A DNA stretch of 64,000 nucleotides from Zobellia russellii (GTDB taxonomy: Bacteria; Bacteroidota; Bacteroidia; Flavobacteriales; Flavobacteriaceae): contig NZ_JACSOI010000006.1 of the NCBI RefSeq assembly GCF_018728565.1, positions 186,001 to 250,000 on the forward strand. The letters run 5' to 3'. The position numbers and the translations under genes were made by a program. The notes beneath the pieces were generated by a model. It was not told the origin of the DNA. It worked only from the letters and a program-made list of their open reading frames with translations, and did no database searches. Every line of letters begins with the position of its first letter. Position 1 is the first letter of the stretch. This document shows positions 27,270 through 37,432 of this stretch, one piece after another.

Positions 27270-27803
27270 ATGAAAAGCACTTCTCCTCTAACTGCAAAAC
27301 CCGCTGCAAGCCTTTTTAAGTTTTTAAAGCCTAATCCAAAATACAAGTTTCGTCTTGTAGATTTTAAAAACAAGGATTACAAAACGGATTTACTTTTAAG
27401 TCAGACAAAGTGCAATCTAGACATTTTACCAATGGGGGTTATGGTTGTTGGTAATTTTGATAATCATGACAGTATCATTCCCATTTTAAAGGAAGAGATA
27501 GAATCTATTAGTTTGGTTCGGGGCAAAGAAACTATAGATACCTTTTATCTATCGCCAATGCATATTTTAACAAAATTGGGCGTACCTAGCCGTATATCAA
27601 GATATTTTAAGGTTTACCCTTCCGAGTATAAAATTTCCGAGACCCAGATCATTATTAAATGCGCAGAGTACCAATTAAAACTGATTACCAACGGCTCTAA
27701 CTTTGAGGCACTGTTACGTAGTTTTAAAAAATCTGGGTACTCAAAGGAACTAGACCTCTTGCGCAAACCTACACTAAACCACCTCAATTACAGCGTTTAC
27801 TAA
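27270..27803 (+). CDS. Hypothetical protein, possibly PH-like fold
   Basis: A 177-residue soluble protein that I do not recognise. It has no signal peptide or membrane segment and is basic overall. The second half alternates short strands (YFKVYPSEYKISETQIIIKC, YQLKLITN) and ends in a helix (FEALLRSFKKSGYSKEL), the layout of bacterial PH-like domains. That is only a fold guess. It stands alone, about 290 bp after the MoxR operon and about 90 bp before the DUF3500 gene. Confidence 0.65.
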   Translation: MKSTSPLTAKPAASLFKFLKPNPKYKFRLVDFKNKDYKTDLLLSQTKCNLDILPMGVMVVGNFDNHDSIIPILKEEIESISLVRGKETIDTFYLSPMHILTKLGVPSRISRYFKVYPSEYKISETQIIIKCAEYQLKLITNGSNFEALLRSFKKSGYSKELDLLRKPTLNHLNYSVY

Positions 27804-27894
27804 AATTGAGCATAAATCCTATGGTTCGTAAATTGGGGTAGAGTTTATTAAATTTAAACTAGTTTCGCTCACCTCCTTACCAAAAACCATAGAA

Positions 27895-28914
27895 ATGAGA
27901 CCAAAACCATTCGTACTCCTAGCCTGTTGTGTATTCCTATTTGTAAAGGCTCAGGCTCAAGACCTTCACGATATTGCCCAAACTTTTTTGTACACTTTAG
28001 ATTCAGACCTTCTAGAGAAGGCCCAATTTAAAATTAACGACAAAGAGCGCTTCAATTTTAACTATGTACCTATAGCAAGAAAAGGACCCACTTTTCACGA
28101 CTTTAATGAAGAACAAAAAGAGGCTGCCACCCATCTATTAAAAGCTTCTTTGAGCCAAGAAGGGTTTAGAAAGACCTCAGAAATAATGGCGCTGGAAAAT
28201 ATTTTAGCGGTGCTAGAAAACAACGAACGTACCATGCCGGACGGCACTCCAATGCGAGACGCCCTAAACTATCACTTTTTAATATTTGGGAAACCTGCGG
28301 AAGGAGCATATTGGGGTTGGCGCTTTGAAGGTCATCATGTATCCTTGAACTTTGTAGCTTCCAAAGGAGCTATTGTATCGGCTACACCCTCTTTTATGGG
28401 TTCCAATCCAGGTGTTGTGCCAAGCGGAAATTTAAAAGGGAAAGAAGTACTCAAAGAAGAGACCAAACTAGGTTTTGAACTGCTCAACTCCCTATCTAAG
28501 GAACAATTGGCACAAGCCGTATTTTCTAATGAAGCACCTTACGAAATATTTACCCGCAATAACAGGAACACATCTAGGTTAGAGCCCAATGGCGTATGGT
28601 ATTCCGATCTGTCACAAGAACAAAAAACAATCTTTCAAAAACTTCTGCACCTCTACTTGAACAACTATGAAGCCGAATTTTCTAAATCTATGTCATCAAA
28701 AATAGACAAAGCGGATATAAACAAGCTTTCTTTTGCTTGGGCAGGTAGTTTAGAACCTGGTAAAGGCCACTATTACCGTTTACAAGGCCCTACAATTTTA
28801 ATTGAATATGACAATACCCAAAACAACGCCAACCATGTACACACTGTTGTTCGTGATCTGACCAATGATTTTGGAAACGATATTTTAAAACAACATTACC
28901 ACGAAGACCATTAA
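27895..28914 (+). CDS. DUF3500 domain-containing secreted protein
   Basis: A 339-residue protein with a signal peptide (about 1-22, ending KAQAQ). The whole mature part matches the DUF3500 pattern: FNFNYVPIARKGPTFHDF near the N-terminus, YWGWRFEGHHVSLNF near 140, and the C-terminal LIEYDNTQNNANHVHTVVRD. Members are secreted and of unknown function. The conserved His and Asp/Asn clusters (EGHHVS, NHVHTV) suggest metal binding, which is inference. The downstream DinB gene starts 19 bp later. Confidence 0.88.
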   Translation: MRPKPFVLLACCVFLFVKAQAQDLHDIAQTFLYTLDSDLLEKAQFKINDKERFNFNYVPIARKGPTFHDFNEEQKEAATHLLKASLSQEGFRKTSEIMALENILAVLENNERTMPDGTPMRDALNYHFLIFGKPAEGAYWGWRFEGHHVSLNFVASKGAIVSATPSFMGSNPGVVPSGNLKGKEVLKEETKLGFELLNSLSKEQLAQAVFSNEAPYEIFTRNNRNTSRLEPNGVWYSDLSQEQKTIFQKLLHLYLNNYEAEFSKSMSSKIDKADINKLSFAWAGSLEPGKGHYYRLQGPTILIEYDNTQNNANHVHTVVRDLTNDFGNDILKQHYHEDH

Positions 28915-28933
28915 AAATTAAAACCTATAACTC

Positions 28934-29443
28934 ATGCAAAATTCACGGCCCGAAGTTTGGCTACGAGGTCCGGTTCCAGGAATTCCCTCGCTTTTGCAGC
29001 CCGCTGCTCATGCCCTCTTACAATCTTCAGAAGAAATAGAACGTTATTTACAGGATTTTCCCGAAGATCAACTCTGGACTAAAATTGCTGGAAGGGCTTC
29101 TGTAGGCTTCCACCTAAAACATATTACCGGAGTTCTGGACCGTATGATTACCTATGCCAAATCTAAGGGTTTAACGGATTCACAATTTTCCTACCTTGCC
29201 AATGAAGGAAAACCGACTGCAGAACTATGCGCCGCCGATTTAGTTCTCAACTTTCAAAATAAAACTAAGGAAGCATTATTGTTTTTCGAGACATTGAACG
29301 AAGCTACCTTAAAAGAACCGCGTACCGTGGGTCGCAAAAAATTACCGTCAACCACTTTAGGGCTTCTTTTTCATGCCGCTGAACATAGCCAACGCCATGT
29401 GGGACAACTTTTGGTGACCGTCAGTTTTCTAACGAAATCCTAA
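28934..29443 (+). CDS. DinB family protein
   Basis: A 169-residue four-helix-bundle protein of the DinB/YfiT superfamily. The metal-binding triad is His63 (FHLKHITG), His151 and His155 (HSQRHVGQL). Some members are bacillithiol or mycothiol S-transferases, and bshC in this window shows bacillithiol is probably made, so a thiol-transferase role is possible but not proven. It is close enough to the DUF3500 gene to be co-transcribed. It is only distantly similar to the DUF1572 protein at 6.6 kb. Confidence 0.88.
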   Translation: MQNSRPEVWLRGPVPGIPSLLQPAAHALLQSSEEIERYLQDFPEDQLWTKIAGRASVGFHLKHITGVLDRMITYAKSKGLTDSQFSYLANEGKPTAELCAADLVLNFQNKTKEALLFFETLNEATLKEPRTVGRKKLPSTTLGLLFHAAEHSQRHVGQLLVTVSFLTKS

Positions 29444-29552
29444 AACAAATAACATTTTCATCAATAAAAGCCATAGCATCAAAAATTAACTTTTTATGAG
29501 GTCATAATTTTACTATAACACACTAACTTCATATTGTTATAAAAATAAAGTT

Positions 29553-29786
29553 ATGAAATCTAAAGAAGTAAAAATTTACTCGGGAAACCGTTTTACCGCC
29601 CAACGTATTGAAGAGAAGTTAAACGAAGTAGACATCAACCCCATCATTAAAGATGCTACTGAATCTGCCCGTTTAGCAGGTTTTGCCGCTAACATTAATG
29701 GCGAATTGGACATTTATGTGCGAGATGATGAAAAAGACAAGGCCATGATTATCGTAAGGGCCATACATGCGCAGCAAAAAGATTAA
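29553..29786 (+). CDS. DUF2007 domain protein (putative signal-transducing)
   Basis: A 77-residue soluble protein with the DUF2007 layout, beta-alpha-beta-beta-alpha: KEVKIYSGNRFTAQRIEEKL, then a GFAANINGELDIYVRDDEKDKA segment broken only by short turns. The fold resembles GlnB-like PII domains, and members are called putative signal-transducing proteins without a known signal. The cytochrome/HEAT gene starts 70 bp downstream. Confidence 0.85.
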   Translation: MKSKEVKIYSGNRFTAQRIEEKLNEVDINPIIKDATESARLAGFAANINGELDIYVRDDEKDKAMIIVRAIHAQQKD

Positions 29787-29856
29787 AAGCTAGTTGTTTA
29801 CTGTATTCATAATTGCCTATTTTTATCAGCTACTTACCAATGAATACAAAACAGTA

Positions 29857-32800
29857 ATGACAAACAAAACCAAACTCACCCAATTAGTTGCAACATCGCT
29901 TCTAATCACCCTGTTCTGCGCTTGTGAATCCAAGCCAAAAAAACCAAAGGAAACCCCTCTGGTTATTGTAGAAGATTCCCTTACCGAAGTCAGTAGAGCA
30001 AAAGAAATGCGAGAAGGCATAAGTCCTAAAATCGCGGACGGACTAGAACTAACGCTTTGGGCGTCAGATTCTTTGGCTCCAGACCCAATTGCCATGCAAA
30101 TTGACGATGAAGGCAAAGTGTACCTTACACGTACCAATCGTCAGAAAAACTCGGAATTTGACATTAGAGGGCATCAAGATTGGATGACCGCTTCTATTTC
30201 CCTGCAATCCGTAGAGGACCGTCGCAAATTCCTTCACGAAACATTTGCCCCGGAAAAGAGCGAAGAAAATGAATGGTTCCCTGACCTTAATGAAGATGGC
30301 AGCCATGACTGGAAAGACCTTACCGTAGAAAAGGATGAAATCTGGATGCTAGAAGACACCAATAATAATGGCATTGCGGATAGATCTACCCGAATACTGG
30401 AAGATTTTAATGACGAAATCACGGACGTTGCTGGAGCTCTTTTAGTAAGAGAAGATGACGTTTTTGTTGGTGTAGGCCCGGATATGTGGCGTTTAACGGA
30501 TACCAATGACGATTTAATCTTAGATGAAAAAACATCACTAGCACACGGTTTTGCCGTGCACATTGGTTTTGCCGCCCACGGAATGTCCGGTGCCATAGAA
30601 GGCCCAGACGGCAAGATTTACTGGGGTATTGGCGATATTGGGGCCAACCTTACCACTGCAGACGGCCAAACCCTGAAATACCCTAACCAGGGGGTTATTG
30701 TGCGCTCCAATCCTGACGGAAGCAGCTTTGAAGTTTTTGCCAGAGGATTACGAAATACCCATGAATTTGTTTTTGATGCCTATGGAAACATCATCTCTTC
30801 CGATAACGATGGCGACCATGCCGGAGAAAGCGAAAGACTGGTGCACCTTGTTGAAGGTTCTGATTCCGGTTGGCGTTCCAATTGGCAGTACGGTAAATAC
30901 ACAGACCCAAAAAACAATGGCTACAAGGTTTGGATGGATGAAAAACTGTTTACCCCACGTTGGGAAGGACAGGCCGCCTATATTGTACCTCCCATTAAAA
31001 ACTTCCATAACGGCCCTACCGGTATGACCTTTAACCCGGGTACGGCTTTAGGTAAGGACTGGATCAACAAATTCTTTTTAGTAGAGTTCGTGGGTAACCC
31101 TGACCGGTCTAACATCTGGGCCTTTGACTTAAAACCTAAAGGTGCTTCGTTTGAACTGAATACGGACAGAAGTATCTTGAGTGGGGTTCTACCAACAGGG
31201 ATTCAATTTGGTCCGGATGGTGCCATGTATGTGGCCGACTGGGTAAACGGATGGAAAACTAAAAACTACGGACGCGTTTGGAAACTTGATGTTAGCGATG
31301 CCAAAAACGATTTATCCGCAGAGCGAAAAGAAACAGAACGTCTTATGACTTTGGACTATGAAGAGCAATCTATGGACGAGTTAATTCAATTGCTTTCTTA
31401 TGGTGATATGCGTATTAGAAAAAAAGCACAGTTTCAATTGGTTAAAAATGGCTCAAAAGGTTACAAAGCCCTTAAGGAAGCAGCCGCTAAAAACTCCAAC
31501 CAGTTTGCACGTATACATGCTATTTGGGGAATAGGCCAATTGGCCGATAAAAAGGCATCCGAGGCAGAACCACTTGTTGCCTTGTTAGCCGATAATGACC
31601 CTGAGATCATCGCCCAGGCCGCTAAGGTTTTAGGCGATGTAAAATATACTGAAGCAGGCTCAAAATTAATACCGCTTTTAAAGCGTAACAATCCAAGAGT
31701 GAAGTTCTTTGCGGCACAAGCTTTGGGTAGAATTAAAACCGAAGCTGCCATTCAACCGCTATTAGACCTTATTGTAGCCAACAATGACGAGGATGTGTAT
31801 CTGAGACATGCGGCCGTTTTGGCATTGTCCAGAATTGGTAAAACCGAATCCATTACTACTCTGGCGCACAATCCAAACCGAAGCTTGAGAATAGCGGCCG
31901 TACTCGTTTTACGAAGACTTCAAGACCCTGCTGTTGCTGAATTTTTAAATGACGAAGACGAATACATTGTTACTGAGGCTGCAAGGGCAATCAATGATGA
32001 TTTTTCCATTAAAGCCGCACTTCCCGTACTTGCGAATATGTTAACCGTACAGAAATTCAACTCGGAGCCTTTGTTGAGAAGAGCAATTAATGCAGCACTT
32101 CGTGTAGGAGACGATAAAGCCCTTGAGAACCTCATTACTTTTGCCAAGGACAAAAACAGGTCTAATGTTCTAAGAGGTGAAGCTCTCGCTACAATTGGCA
32201 CTTGGGCAGAACCTTCTGTGCTGGATAGAGTTGATGGCCGCTATCGTGGTGAAATTAAGAGAGATCCTAAGGTTGTAAAGCAAAAAATTGAGAAAGATAT
32301 TCCAGATTTTATCGAGGACACCAATACAGATATTTTAATCGGTATTACCAACACACTGGCCAATTTGGGAATCGACTCTCATAACGACGCTCTTTTTTCC
32401 ATTATGAAAAAACATAAGTCGCCAATGGTTAGGTCCGAAATTCTAAATGCTTTAGGAAAACTAGGTTTTGACAAAATTGAAACGGCCATGCAGTATGGTA
32501 TGAAGGATGCTGACAAGGATGTTCGTACTACCGCTATAGGACTGATGTCCAAAATGGAAATTTCAAAAGAGAATCTACCAAGTATTATAGGTCCTATTTT
32601 CAAAAAAGGTTCGGTTCGTGAGCAACAACAATTATTGAGTGTTCTAGGTGAACTTCCCGTTGAGAAAAGTGGAGAAGTTTTAGAAGGGTTGATAAAACAA
32701 GCTAGCGCAGACCGCCTAAAACAAAGTGTTATTCTAGACCTTATTGAGGCTGTGGAAGCCACAGAAGACGAAAACTTAATTGCACAGTTAAAACCCCTTA

Positions 32801-33267
32801 AAGAAAATGGAAATTCAATGGACGCGTTTAAGGAAACTTTAGTAGGTGGTAATTACCGCAACGGGCGAAACGTTTTCAACAAAAACCCAACAGCACAATG
32901 TACCCGCTGCCATGCCATAGGTAGCGCAGGAGGCGATGTTGGACCTTCTCTAGAGAACATTGGTAATATTTTAACCAGAGAACAACTCTTGGAAGCACTT
33001 ATAGAACCGAGCGCACGATTGGCGCCTGGATATGGTAGTGTTTCGCTGACTTTAAAAGACGGTCAAAAAGTTAACGGAATCCTTGAAGCCGAAAACCATG
33101 AAGAACTAACACTTAGAACTTCTGAGGCAGAGCCTTTGGACATTCCTATTTCGAGAATAGAGAAACGAGAAAATATGCCATCGGCGATGCCACCAATGGG
33201 CCGTTTAATTTCTAAAAGGGAATTACGCGACCTAATAGAGTACTTGGCCAATTTAAAAGAAGGCTAA
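29857..33267 (+). CDS. Large lipoprotein: beta-propeller dehydrogenase-like, HEAT repeats and cytochrome c domain
   Basis: Begun at ATG 29857 the protein has 1136 residues. An earlier ATG at 29794 would give a leader with no signal character. The lipoprotein signal ends FCAC (Cys23). Three parts follow. Residues about 50-480 form a PVC-type/sorbosone-dehydrogenase-like beta propeller (GLRNTHEFVFDAYGN, GPDGAMYVADWVNG). About 490-1000 are helical HEAT repeats. A C-terminal heme-c domain has CTRCH at 1015-1019. This is the membrane-bound dehydrogenase architecture common in Planctomycetota and Bacteroidota. Electron donation from a sugar or similar substrate is inferred, and the substrate is unknown. 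Confidence 0.9.
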   Translation: MTNKTKLTQLVATSLLITLFCACESKPKKPKETPLVIVEDSLTEVSRAKEMREGISPKIADGLELTLWASDSLAPDPIAMQIDDEGKVYLTRTNRQKNSEFDIRGHQDWMTASISLQSVEDRRKFLHETFAPEKSEENEWFPDLNEDGSHDWKDLTVEKDEIWMLEDTNNNGIADRSTRILEDFNDEITDVAGALLVREDDVFVGVGPDMWRLTDTNDDLILDEKTSLAHGFAVHIGFAAHGMSGAIEGPDGKIYWGIGDIGANLTTADGQTLKYPNQGVIVRSNPDGSSFEVFARGLRNTHEFVFDAYGNIISSDNDGDHAGESERLVHLVEGSDSGWRSNWQYGKYTDPKNNGYKVWMDEKLFTPRWEGQAAYIVPPIKNFHNGPTGMTFNPGTALGKDWINKFFLVEFVGNPDRSNIWAFDLKPKGASFELNTDRSILSGVLPTGIQFGPDGAMYVADWVNGWKTKNYGRVWKLDVSDAKNDLSAERKETERLMTLDYEEQSMDELIQLLSYGDMRIRKKAQFQLVKNGSKGYKALKEAAAKNSNQFARIHAIWGIGQLADKKASEAEPLVALLADNDPEIIAQAAKVLGDVKYTEAGSKLIPLLKRNNPRVKFFAAQALGRIKTEAAIQPLLDLIVANNDEDVYLRHAAVLALSRIGKTESITTLAHNPNRSLRIAAVLVLRRLQDPAVAEFLNDEDEYIVTEAARAINDDFSIKAALPVLANMLTVQKFNSEPLLRRAINAALRVGDDKALENLITFAKDKNRSNVLRGEALATIGTWAEPSVLDRVDGRYRGEIKRDPKVVKQKIEKDIPDFIEDTNTDILIGITNTLANLGIDSHNDALFSIMKKHKSPMVRSEILNALGKLGFDKIETAMQYGMKDADKDVRTTAIGLMSKMEISKENLPSIIGPIFKKGSVREQQQLLSVLGELPVEKSGEVLEGLIKQASADRLKQSVILDLIEAVEATEDENLIAQLKPLKENGNSMDAFKETLVGGNYRNGRNVFNKNPTAQCTRCHAIGSAGGDVGPSLENIGNILTREQLLEALIEPSARLAPGYGSVSLTLKDGQKVNGILEAENHEELTLRTSEAEPLDIPISRIEKRENMPSAMPPMGRLISKRELRDLIEYLANLKEG

Positions 33268-33276
33268 TAAGAAAAA

Positions 33277-33309
33277 AAATCCCTCCGGTATGGAGGGATT
33301 TTTTTTTAT
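33277..33309 (+). terminator. Rho-independent terminator
   Basis: AAATCCCTCC (33277-33286) and GGAGGGATTT (33292-33301) form a 10-bp stem with a 5-nt loop, followed by a T-run. It terminates the cytochrome gene and, because of the flanking A-run, may also serve the convergent nitronate monooxygenase gene. Confidence 0.88.
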
Positions 33310-33337
33310 CATGTGTTTTCCTTTTATTCTATTCTTA

Positions 33338-34279
33338 TTATAAAGATGCCACGCCCTTTTTTGCCATTTTAAATTCGGCCATCATATCCTCTACAATTCT
33401 TGCTGCAGGTTTAATATCATGGATCAATGATGCTACTTGCCCAATTTCGAGTTCGCCCTCTTCCATATCACCTTCAAAGATACCTCGTTTGGCACGGGCC
33501 CTGCCCAGTAAAGAAATTAAATCTTCTTTGGAAGCTCCTTTAGCATAGGCATTCTGAACATCGTTATAAAACTTGTTTTTTATCAACCTGACGGGAGCCA
33601 ATTCCTTTAAGGTAAGCTGTGTACCACCTTCACCTGTTTCTACTACTTTTTGTTTGAACAATAGGTGTGATGATGCCTCATCACTCGCTACAAAGCGACT
33701 CCCCACTTGTACTGCATCCGCACCCAATACCATTGTAGCAAGCATTGCGGCTCCGGTTGCAATTCCGCCTGCGGCAATTATGGGGATATCTAATTTTTCC
33801 TTTACAGCGGGAATCAAAGTAAGGGTTGTAGTTTCATCCCGGCCATTGTGCCCGCCGGCCTCAAAACCTTCGGCAACTACGGCATCTACCCCAGCCTCTT
33901 GAGATTTTAGCGCAAATTTTAAACTACTGACCACATGAACTACGGTAATTCCTTTTTCCTGTAAATAGGGGGTCCACGTTTTTGGGTTCCCTGCGGAAGT
34001 AAATACAATTTTTACACCTAGGTCTACTATAATTTCCATGAGCTTATCCAAATCAGGATAAAGCATGGGCACATTTACCCCAAAAGGCTTACGGGTTGCT
34101 TGTTGACATTTTTGAATATGCTCCCTTAATACTTGCGGATACATACTACCAGCTCCTATCAGGCCCAAACCACCGGCATTGGAAACCGCAGAAGCTAATC
34201 GCCAACCACTGGTCCAAACCATACCCGCTTGAACAATAGGATATTCAATACCAAAAAGTTCCGTAATCCTGTTCTGCAT
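33338..34279 (-). CDS. Nitronate monooxygenase family FMN protein
   Basis: A 313-residue FMN TIM-barrel of the nitronate monooxygenase/2-nitropropane dioxygenase family. Diagnostic motifs are SNAGGLGLIGAG (about 33-44), VAEGFEAGGHNGRD (about 136-149) with the proposed base His, and IIAAGGIATG (about 165-174). Members oxidise nitronates such as propionate-3-nitronate, and related FabK enzymes reduce enoyl-ACP. The motifs favour nitronate monooxygenase. It is 21 bp downstream of mnmA and is likely in its operon. Confidence 0.88.
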   Translation of the reverse strand: MQNRITELFGIEYPIVQAGMVWTSGWRLASAVSNAGGLGLIGAGSMYPQVLREHIQKCQQATRKPFGVNVPMLYPDLDKLMEIIVDLGVKIVFTSAGNPKTWTPYLQEKGITVVHVVSSLKFALKSQEAGVDAVVAEGFEAGGHNGRDETTTLTLIPAVKEKLDIPIIAAGGIATGAAMLATMVLGADAVQVGSRFVASDEASSHLLFKQKVVETGEGGTQLTLKELAPVRLIKNKFYNDVQNAYAKGASKEDLISLLGRARAKRGIFEGDMEEGELEIGQVASLIHDIKPAARIVEDMMAEFKMAKKGVASL

Positions 34280-34300
34280 GGAAAATATATTAAAGCCTAT

Positions 34301-35491
34301 CTATGAAATTACGCCCGACCCAATAAGCTCGTCATCTAAGTACCAGGCAACAAATTGTCCTTCGGTAATAGCGGACTGCTTTTCTTCAAAATCTACATAT
34401 AGACCACCATCAATTTTATACAAAACAGCCTTTTGTAAAGGTTGACGATATCTAATGCGCGCCATTACCTCCATAGTTTCGTCTTCCTTGAGCGCTAGAT
34501 CTGTTCGTACCCAATGGAGTTCATCATCCGTTACAAAAAGTGTTCTTCTATATAGACCAGGATGCGATTTGCCCTGTCCTGTGTAAATTACATTTTCGTT
34601 TACGTCTGTCTCAATTACAAACAAAGGCTCCTTAGTTCCCCCAACATCAAGACCTTTTCTTTGCCCTTTGGTAAAGTAATGTGCCCCTTGATGCTCGCCC
34701 ACAATTTTTCCGTCTTGAACCTGATAAACCGGTTTCTCAGAGAAAAAAGACAGCTCTGCATATTTGTTCTTAAACTGAGGCAATTCTTTTTGATACTGGA
34801 TAACATCCGAAGGCACCTCTACAATAACCCCTTTTTTAGGTTTCAGTTTTTGCTGAAGAAACTCTGGCAAACGCACTTTTCCTATAAAGCAAAGACCTTG
34901 GGAATCTTTCTTATCGGCAGTAATCAAATTATTATCTGCGGCAATTTGTCTTACTTCAGGTTTATTCAAATGCCCTATTGGAAATAAGGTTTTAGATAAT
35001 TGTTCTTGCGAAAGCTGACATAGAAAATAGGACTGGTCTTTGTTGCCGTCTACACCTGCCAAAAGCTGGTACGTTTCGGACCCATCATCATTTGTAATAG
35101 TTCCTTTTCTGCAATAATGGCCCGTAGCTACGTAATCCGCTCCCAATCCCAAGGCGATATCCATAAAGACATCAAACTTAATTTCTCGATTACAGAGCAC
35201 GTCTGGATTAGGCGTACGTCCTTTTTCATATTCCGCAAACATATAATCTACAATACGCTCTTTGTATTGCACACTTAAATCTACCGTTTGGAAAGGTATA
35301 CCCAGTTTTTCAGCAACAATCAAAGCATCGTTACTATCTTCTAACCATGGACATTCTTCCGAAATAGTTACCGAGTCATCATGCCAATTCTTCATAAACA
35401 AGCCTATTACCTCATACCCTTGTTCTTTTAAAAGGTATGCGGTTACGCTTGAATCCACACCTCCTGAGAGGCCTACAACTACTTTTTTCAT
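34301..35491 (-). CDS. mnmA: tRNA 2-thiouridine(34) synthase MnmA
   Basis: MnmA places sulfur on U34 of tRNA-Lys, tRNA-Glu and tRNA-Gln. The start is set at 35491 ([16 protein letters not shown]), where the protein begins with the ATP-binding PP-loop. The 396 residues include the two catalytic cysteines in VLCNREIKF and QGLCFIGK and a C-terminal beta domain. A TAAATTTG -7-like box at 35516-35509 on the minus strand lies 17 bp upstream of this ATG, supporting it over a longer frame start at 35521. Nitronate monooxygenase follows in the same transcript. Confidence 0.95.
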   Translation of the reverse strand: MKKVVVGLSGGVDSSVTAYLLKEQGYEVIGLFMKNWHDDSVTISEECPWLEDSNDALIVAEKLGIPFQTVDLSVQYKERIVDYMFAEYEKGRTPNPDVLCNREIKFDVFMDIALGLGADYVATGHYCRKGTITNDDGSETYQLLAGVDGNKDQSYFLCQLSQEQLSKTLFPIGHLNKPEVRQIAADNNLITADKKDSQGLCFIGKVRLPEFLQQKLKPKKGVIVEVPSDVIQYQKELPQFKNKYAELSFFSEKPVYQVQDGKIVGEHQGAHYFTKGQRKGLDVGGTKEPLFVIETDVNENVIYTGQGKSHPGLYRRTLFVTDDELHWVRTDLALKEDETMEVMARIRYRQPLQKAVLYKIDGGLYVDFEEKQSAITEGQFVAWYLDDELIGSGVIS

Positions 35492-35716
35492 GAATATAAA
35501 TAAAGCTACAAATTTAATCAATAAACACGGATACCACCTTCACTAATTCAATTTTAGCATTTCATTAAATTCAAAAATGTTCAACTTTTTGCCAAAAGAG
35601 TTAAACAAAATAATATTTTTATCATAGATTGCCGCAGATTTAACGTAGAAAGCAGATTAGATTTTAGTCCATCTTTAATTCTATTCGCTTTAATATAAAC
35701 CATTAACATTTTTATT

Positions 35717-37090
35717 ATGATTCTCAACAACTTTAAGGGTCTTTTACCCCTTGCCCTAGTATCTATCTTATTTGTTTCGTGTAGTGATGATGACAACGCT
35801 CCCGAAATTCCACAGGAAATGCCTGAAACTACAATTGTAGATGTCGCCATTTCTGATTCCAATTTGTCTATTTTGGTAGAAGCCCTTGACGAAGCCGATT
35901 TAGTAACTACCCTTAAAGGTAGCGGTCCTTTTACCGTATTTGCTCCTACGGATTCGGCTTTTCAAGCCTTTTTAGCAGATAACAATTTTTCATCTTTGGA
36001 TGATATTCCCGAAGAAACCTTAAAGCAAGTACTTTTGAACCATGTGGTTGCAGGTAACGTTAAGGCGGCAGATTTAGAAACTGCTTATTATAGTTCATCT
36101 TCTACAGCCGGTGTAGATGGAAAAAACCTAAGTCTATACGTGAAAACTATGGATGGGGTAACTATTAACGGTTCTTCTGTAGCTACGGCAGATATTGAAG
36201 CTTCCAATGGAACTATTCATGTTGTGGACAAGGTTATTGGTTTACCAAATGTTGTAAATCACGCTACTTACAATAGTGCTTTTACGGAATTGGTAGGTGC
36301 ATTGACCGCAGATGGAAACACCGTATTTACGGATTTATTAAGTGGTACCGATCAAAAATTTACTGTTTTTGCTCCTACCAATGATGCTTTTACCGCATTT
36401 GAAAATCCTAACGGAAACGAATTAAACTCTATTCTATCTAACCACGTTATAGCGGGAGCAGCTTTAGCCGCAGGTGATTTGAGCAATAGCTATGCGAATA
36501 CTGCCGCTACCAATGAAGATGGTGATAATTTAAGTATCTATGTTAATACAGATGATGGTGTAACCTTAAATGGTTTCAGCAAGGTGATTATAGCTGATGT
36601 AGTTACTACAAACGGAATTATACACGCCGTAGATACCGTTATAGATTTACCAACTGTTGTAACGTTTGCCACTGCTGACAGTGAAAACTTTTCATCTTTA
36701 GTGGGTGCACTTACTTCTGAAGGACAACCTGACTTTGTTTCTATCCTAAGCTCTACTACCGAGAATAATCCATTTACGGTTTTTGCACCGGTGAACAGTG
36801 CTTTTGCTGCTCTTACCGCAGTTCCTGAAGGTGAAGATTTAACCGCTGTACTTACGCATCATGTAATTGCTGAAGCAAACATTGTTTCCTCCGATTTATC
36901 GGATGGTTTGGTTTCTCCTGCAACTTTACAAGGTGATGCTTTGACTTTTTCCGCATCTGGAGACTCTTTTGAAATTACCGATGGAGCCGGAAATATGGGA
37001 ATTGCTATAGTAAAGGCAGATGTTCAGGCCATAAATGGTGTCATTCACGCAGTTGATATGGTACTTATTCCTAGCGCATCGGAAGACTAA
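35717..37090 (+). CDS. Lipoprotein with three fasciclin (FAS1) domains
   Basis: A 457-residue lipoprotein (signal ending FVSC, Cys22). Three tandem FAS1 domains span about 45-175, 180-315 and 320-455. Each shows the FAS1 H1 motif, for example FTVFAPTDSAF and FTVFAPTNDAF, and an H2 motif ending in NGxIHxVDxVI/L. FAS1 proteins mediate cell-surface adhesion and polysaccharide or protein binding. Here it is likely surface-exposed on the outer membrane. It has its own terminator and no evident operon partner. Confidence 0.94.
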   Translation: MILNNFKGLLPLALVSILFVSCSDDDNAPEIPQEMPETTIVDVAISDSNLSILVEALDEADLVTTLKGSGPFTVFAPTDSAFQAFLADNNFSSLDDIPEETLKQVLLNHVVAGNVKAADLETAYYSSSSTAGVDGKNLSLYVKTMDGVTINGSSVATADIEASNGTIHVVDKVIGLPNVVNHATYNSAFTELVGALTADGNTVFTDLLSGTDQKFTVFAPTNDAFTAFENPNGNELNSILSNHVIAGAALAAGDLSNSYANTAATNEDGDNLSIYVNTDDGVTLNGFSKVIIADVVTTNGIIHAVDTVIDLPTVVTFATADSENFSSLVGALTSEGQPDFVSILSSTTENNPFTVFAPVNSAFAALTAVPEGEDLTAVLTHHVIAEANIVSSDLSDGLVSPATLQGDALTFSASGDSFEITDGAGNMGIAIVKADVQAINGVIHAVDMVLIPSASED

Positions 37091-37111
37091 TCTAAACCAT
37101 TACAACTATTG

Positions 37112-37142
37112 AAAAAGGTCGCTAAGTTAGCGACCTTTTTTT
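37112..37142 (+). terminator. Rho-independent terminator
   Basis: AAAAAGGTCGCTA and TAGCGACCTTTTT form a 13-bp stem (37112-37124 with 37128-37140) with a 3-nt loop and T-run, 22 bp after the fasciclin gene. Confidence 0.9.
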
Positions 37143-37402
37143 ATTGACATTTTTTACAAAGTACTGATTTAATATAAGATATGTAAGATTGAATAGAGCG
37201 TTGAAATGGCATATGACCCGTATATTTTTTGAAGACGATGCTGAGTTAAACAACAATTAATTCAAGCGCCGAAATTACAAACAACACCGCTGCCTGTGTT
37301 AGCATACAAAAAAGGGCTCTTTACAACTCTCTTTTTTTTAAAGCTTGATTAAGCTGCATCTTTACAGTCCCAAATCTTATCAAACCAACCTAACTTTATG
37401 CT

Positions 37403-37432
37403 AAAAACCCCGACTTAACGTCAGGGTTTTTT
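37403..37432 (-). terminator. Probable terminator of yidC
   Basis: AAAAACCC-C-GAC (37403-37414) pairs with GTC-A-GGGTTTTT (from 37420), with one C/A mismatch. On the minus strand the A-run becomes a T-run, fitting termination about 35 bp after the yidC stop codon. It could act in both directions. Confidence 0.65.

Noticed and set aside
35581-35862. Minus-strand ORF overlapping the start of the fasciclin gene
   Set aside because: It lies opposite the signal peptide and first FAS1 residues of a clear gene and has no family signature.
37200-37330. Possible gene remnant in the spacer between the fasciclin gene and yidC
   Set aside because: Only a 15-codon frame (from an ATG near 37212) is open, with no similarity I recognise.
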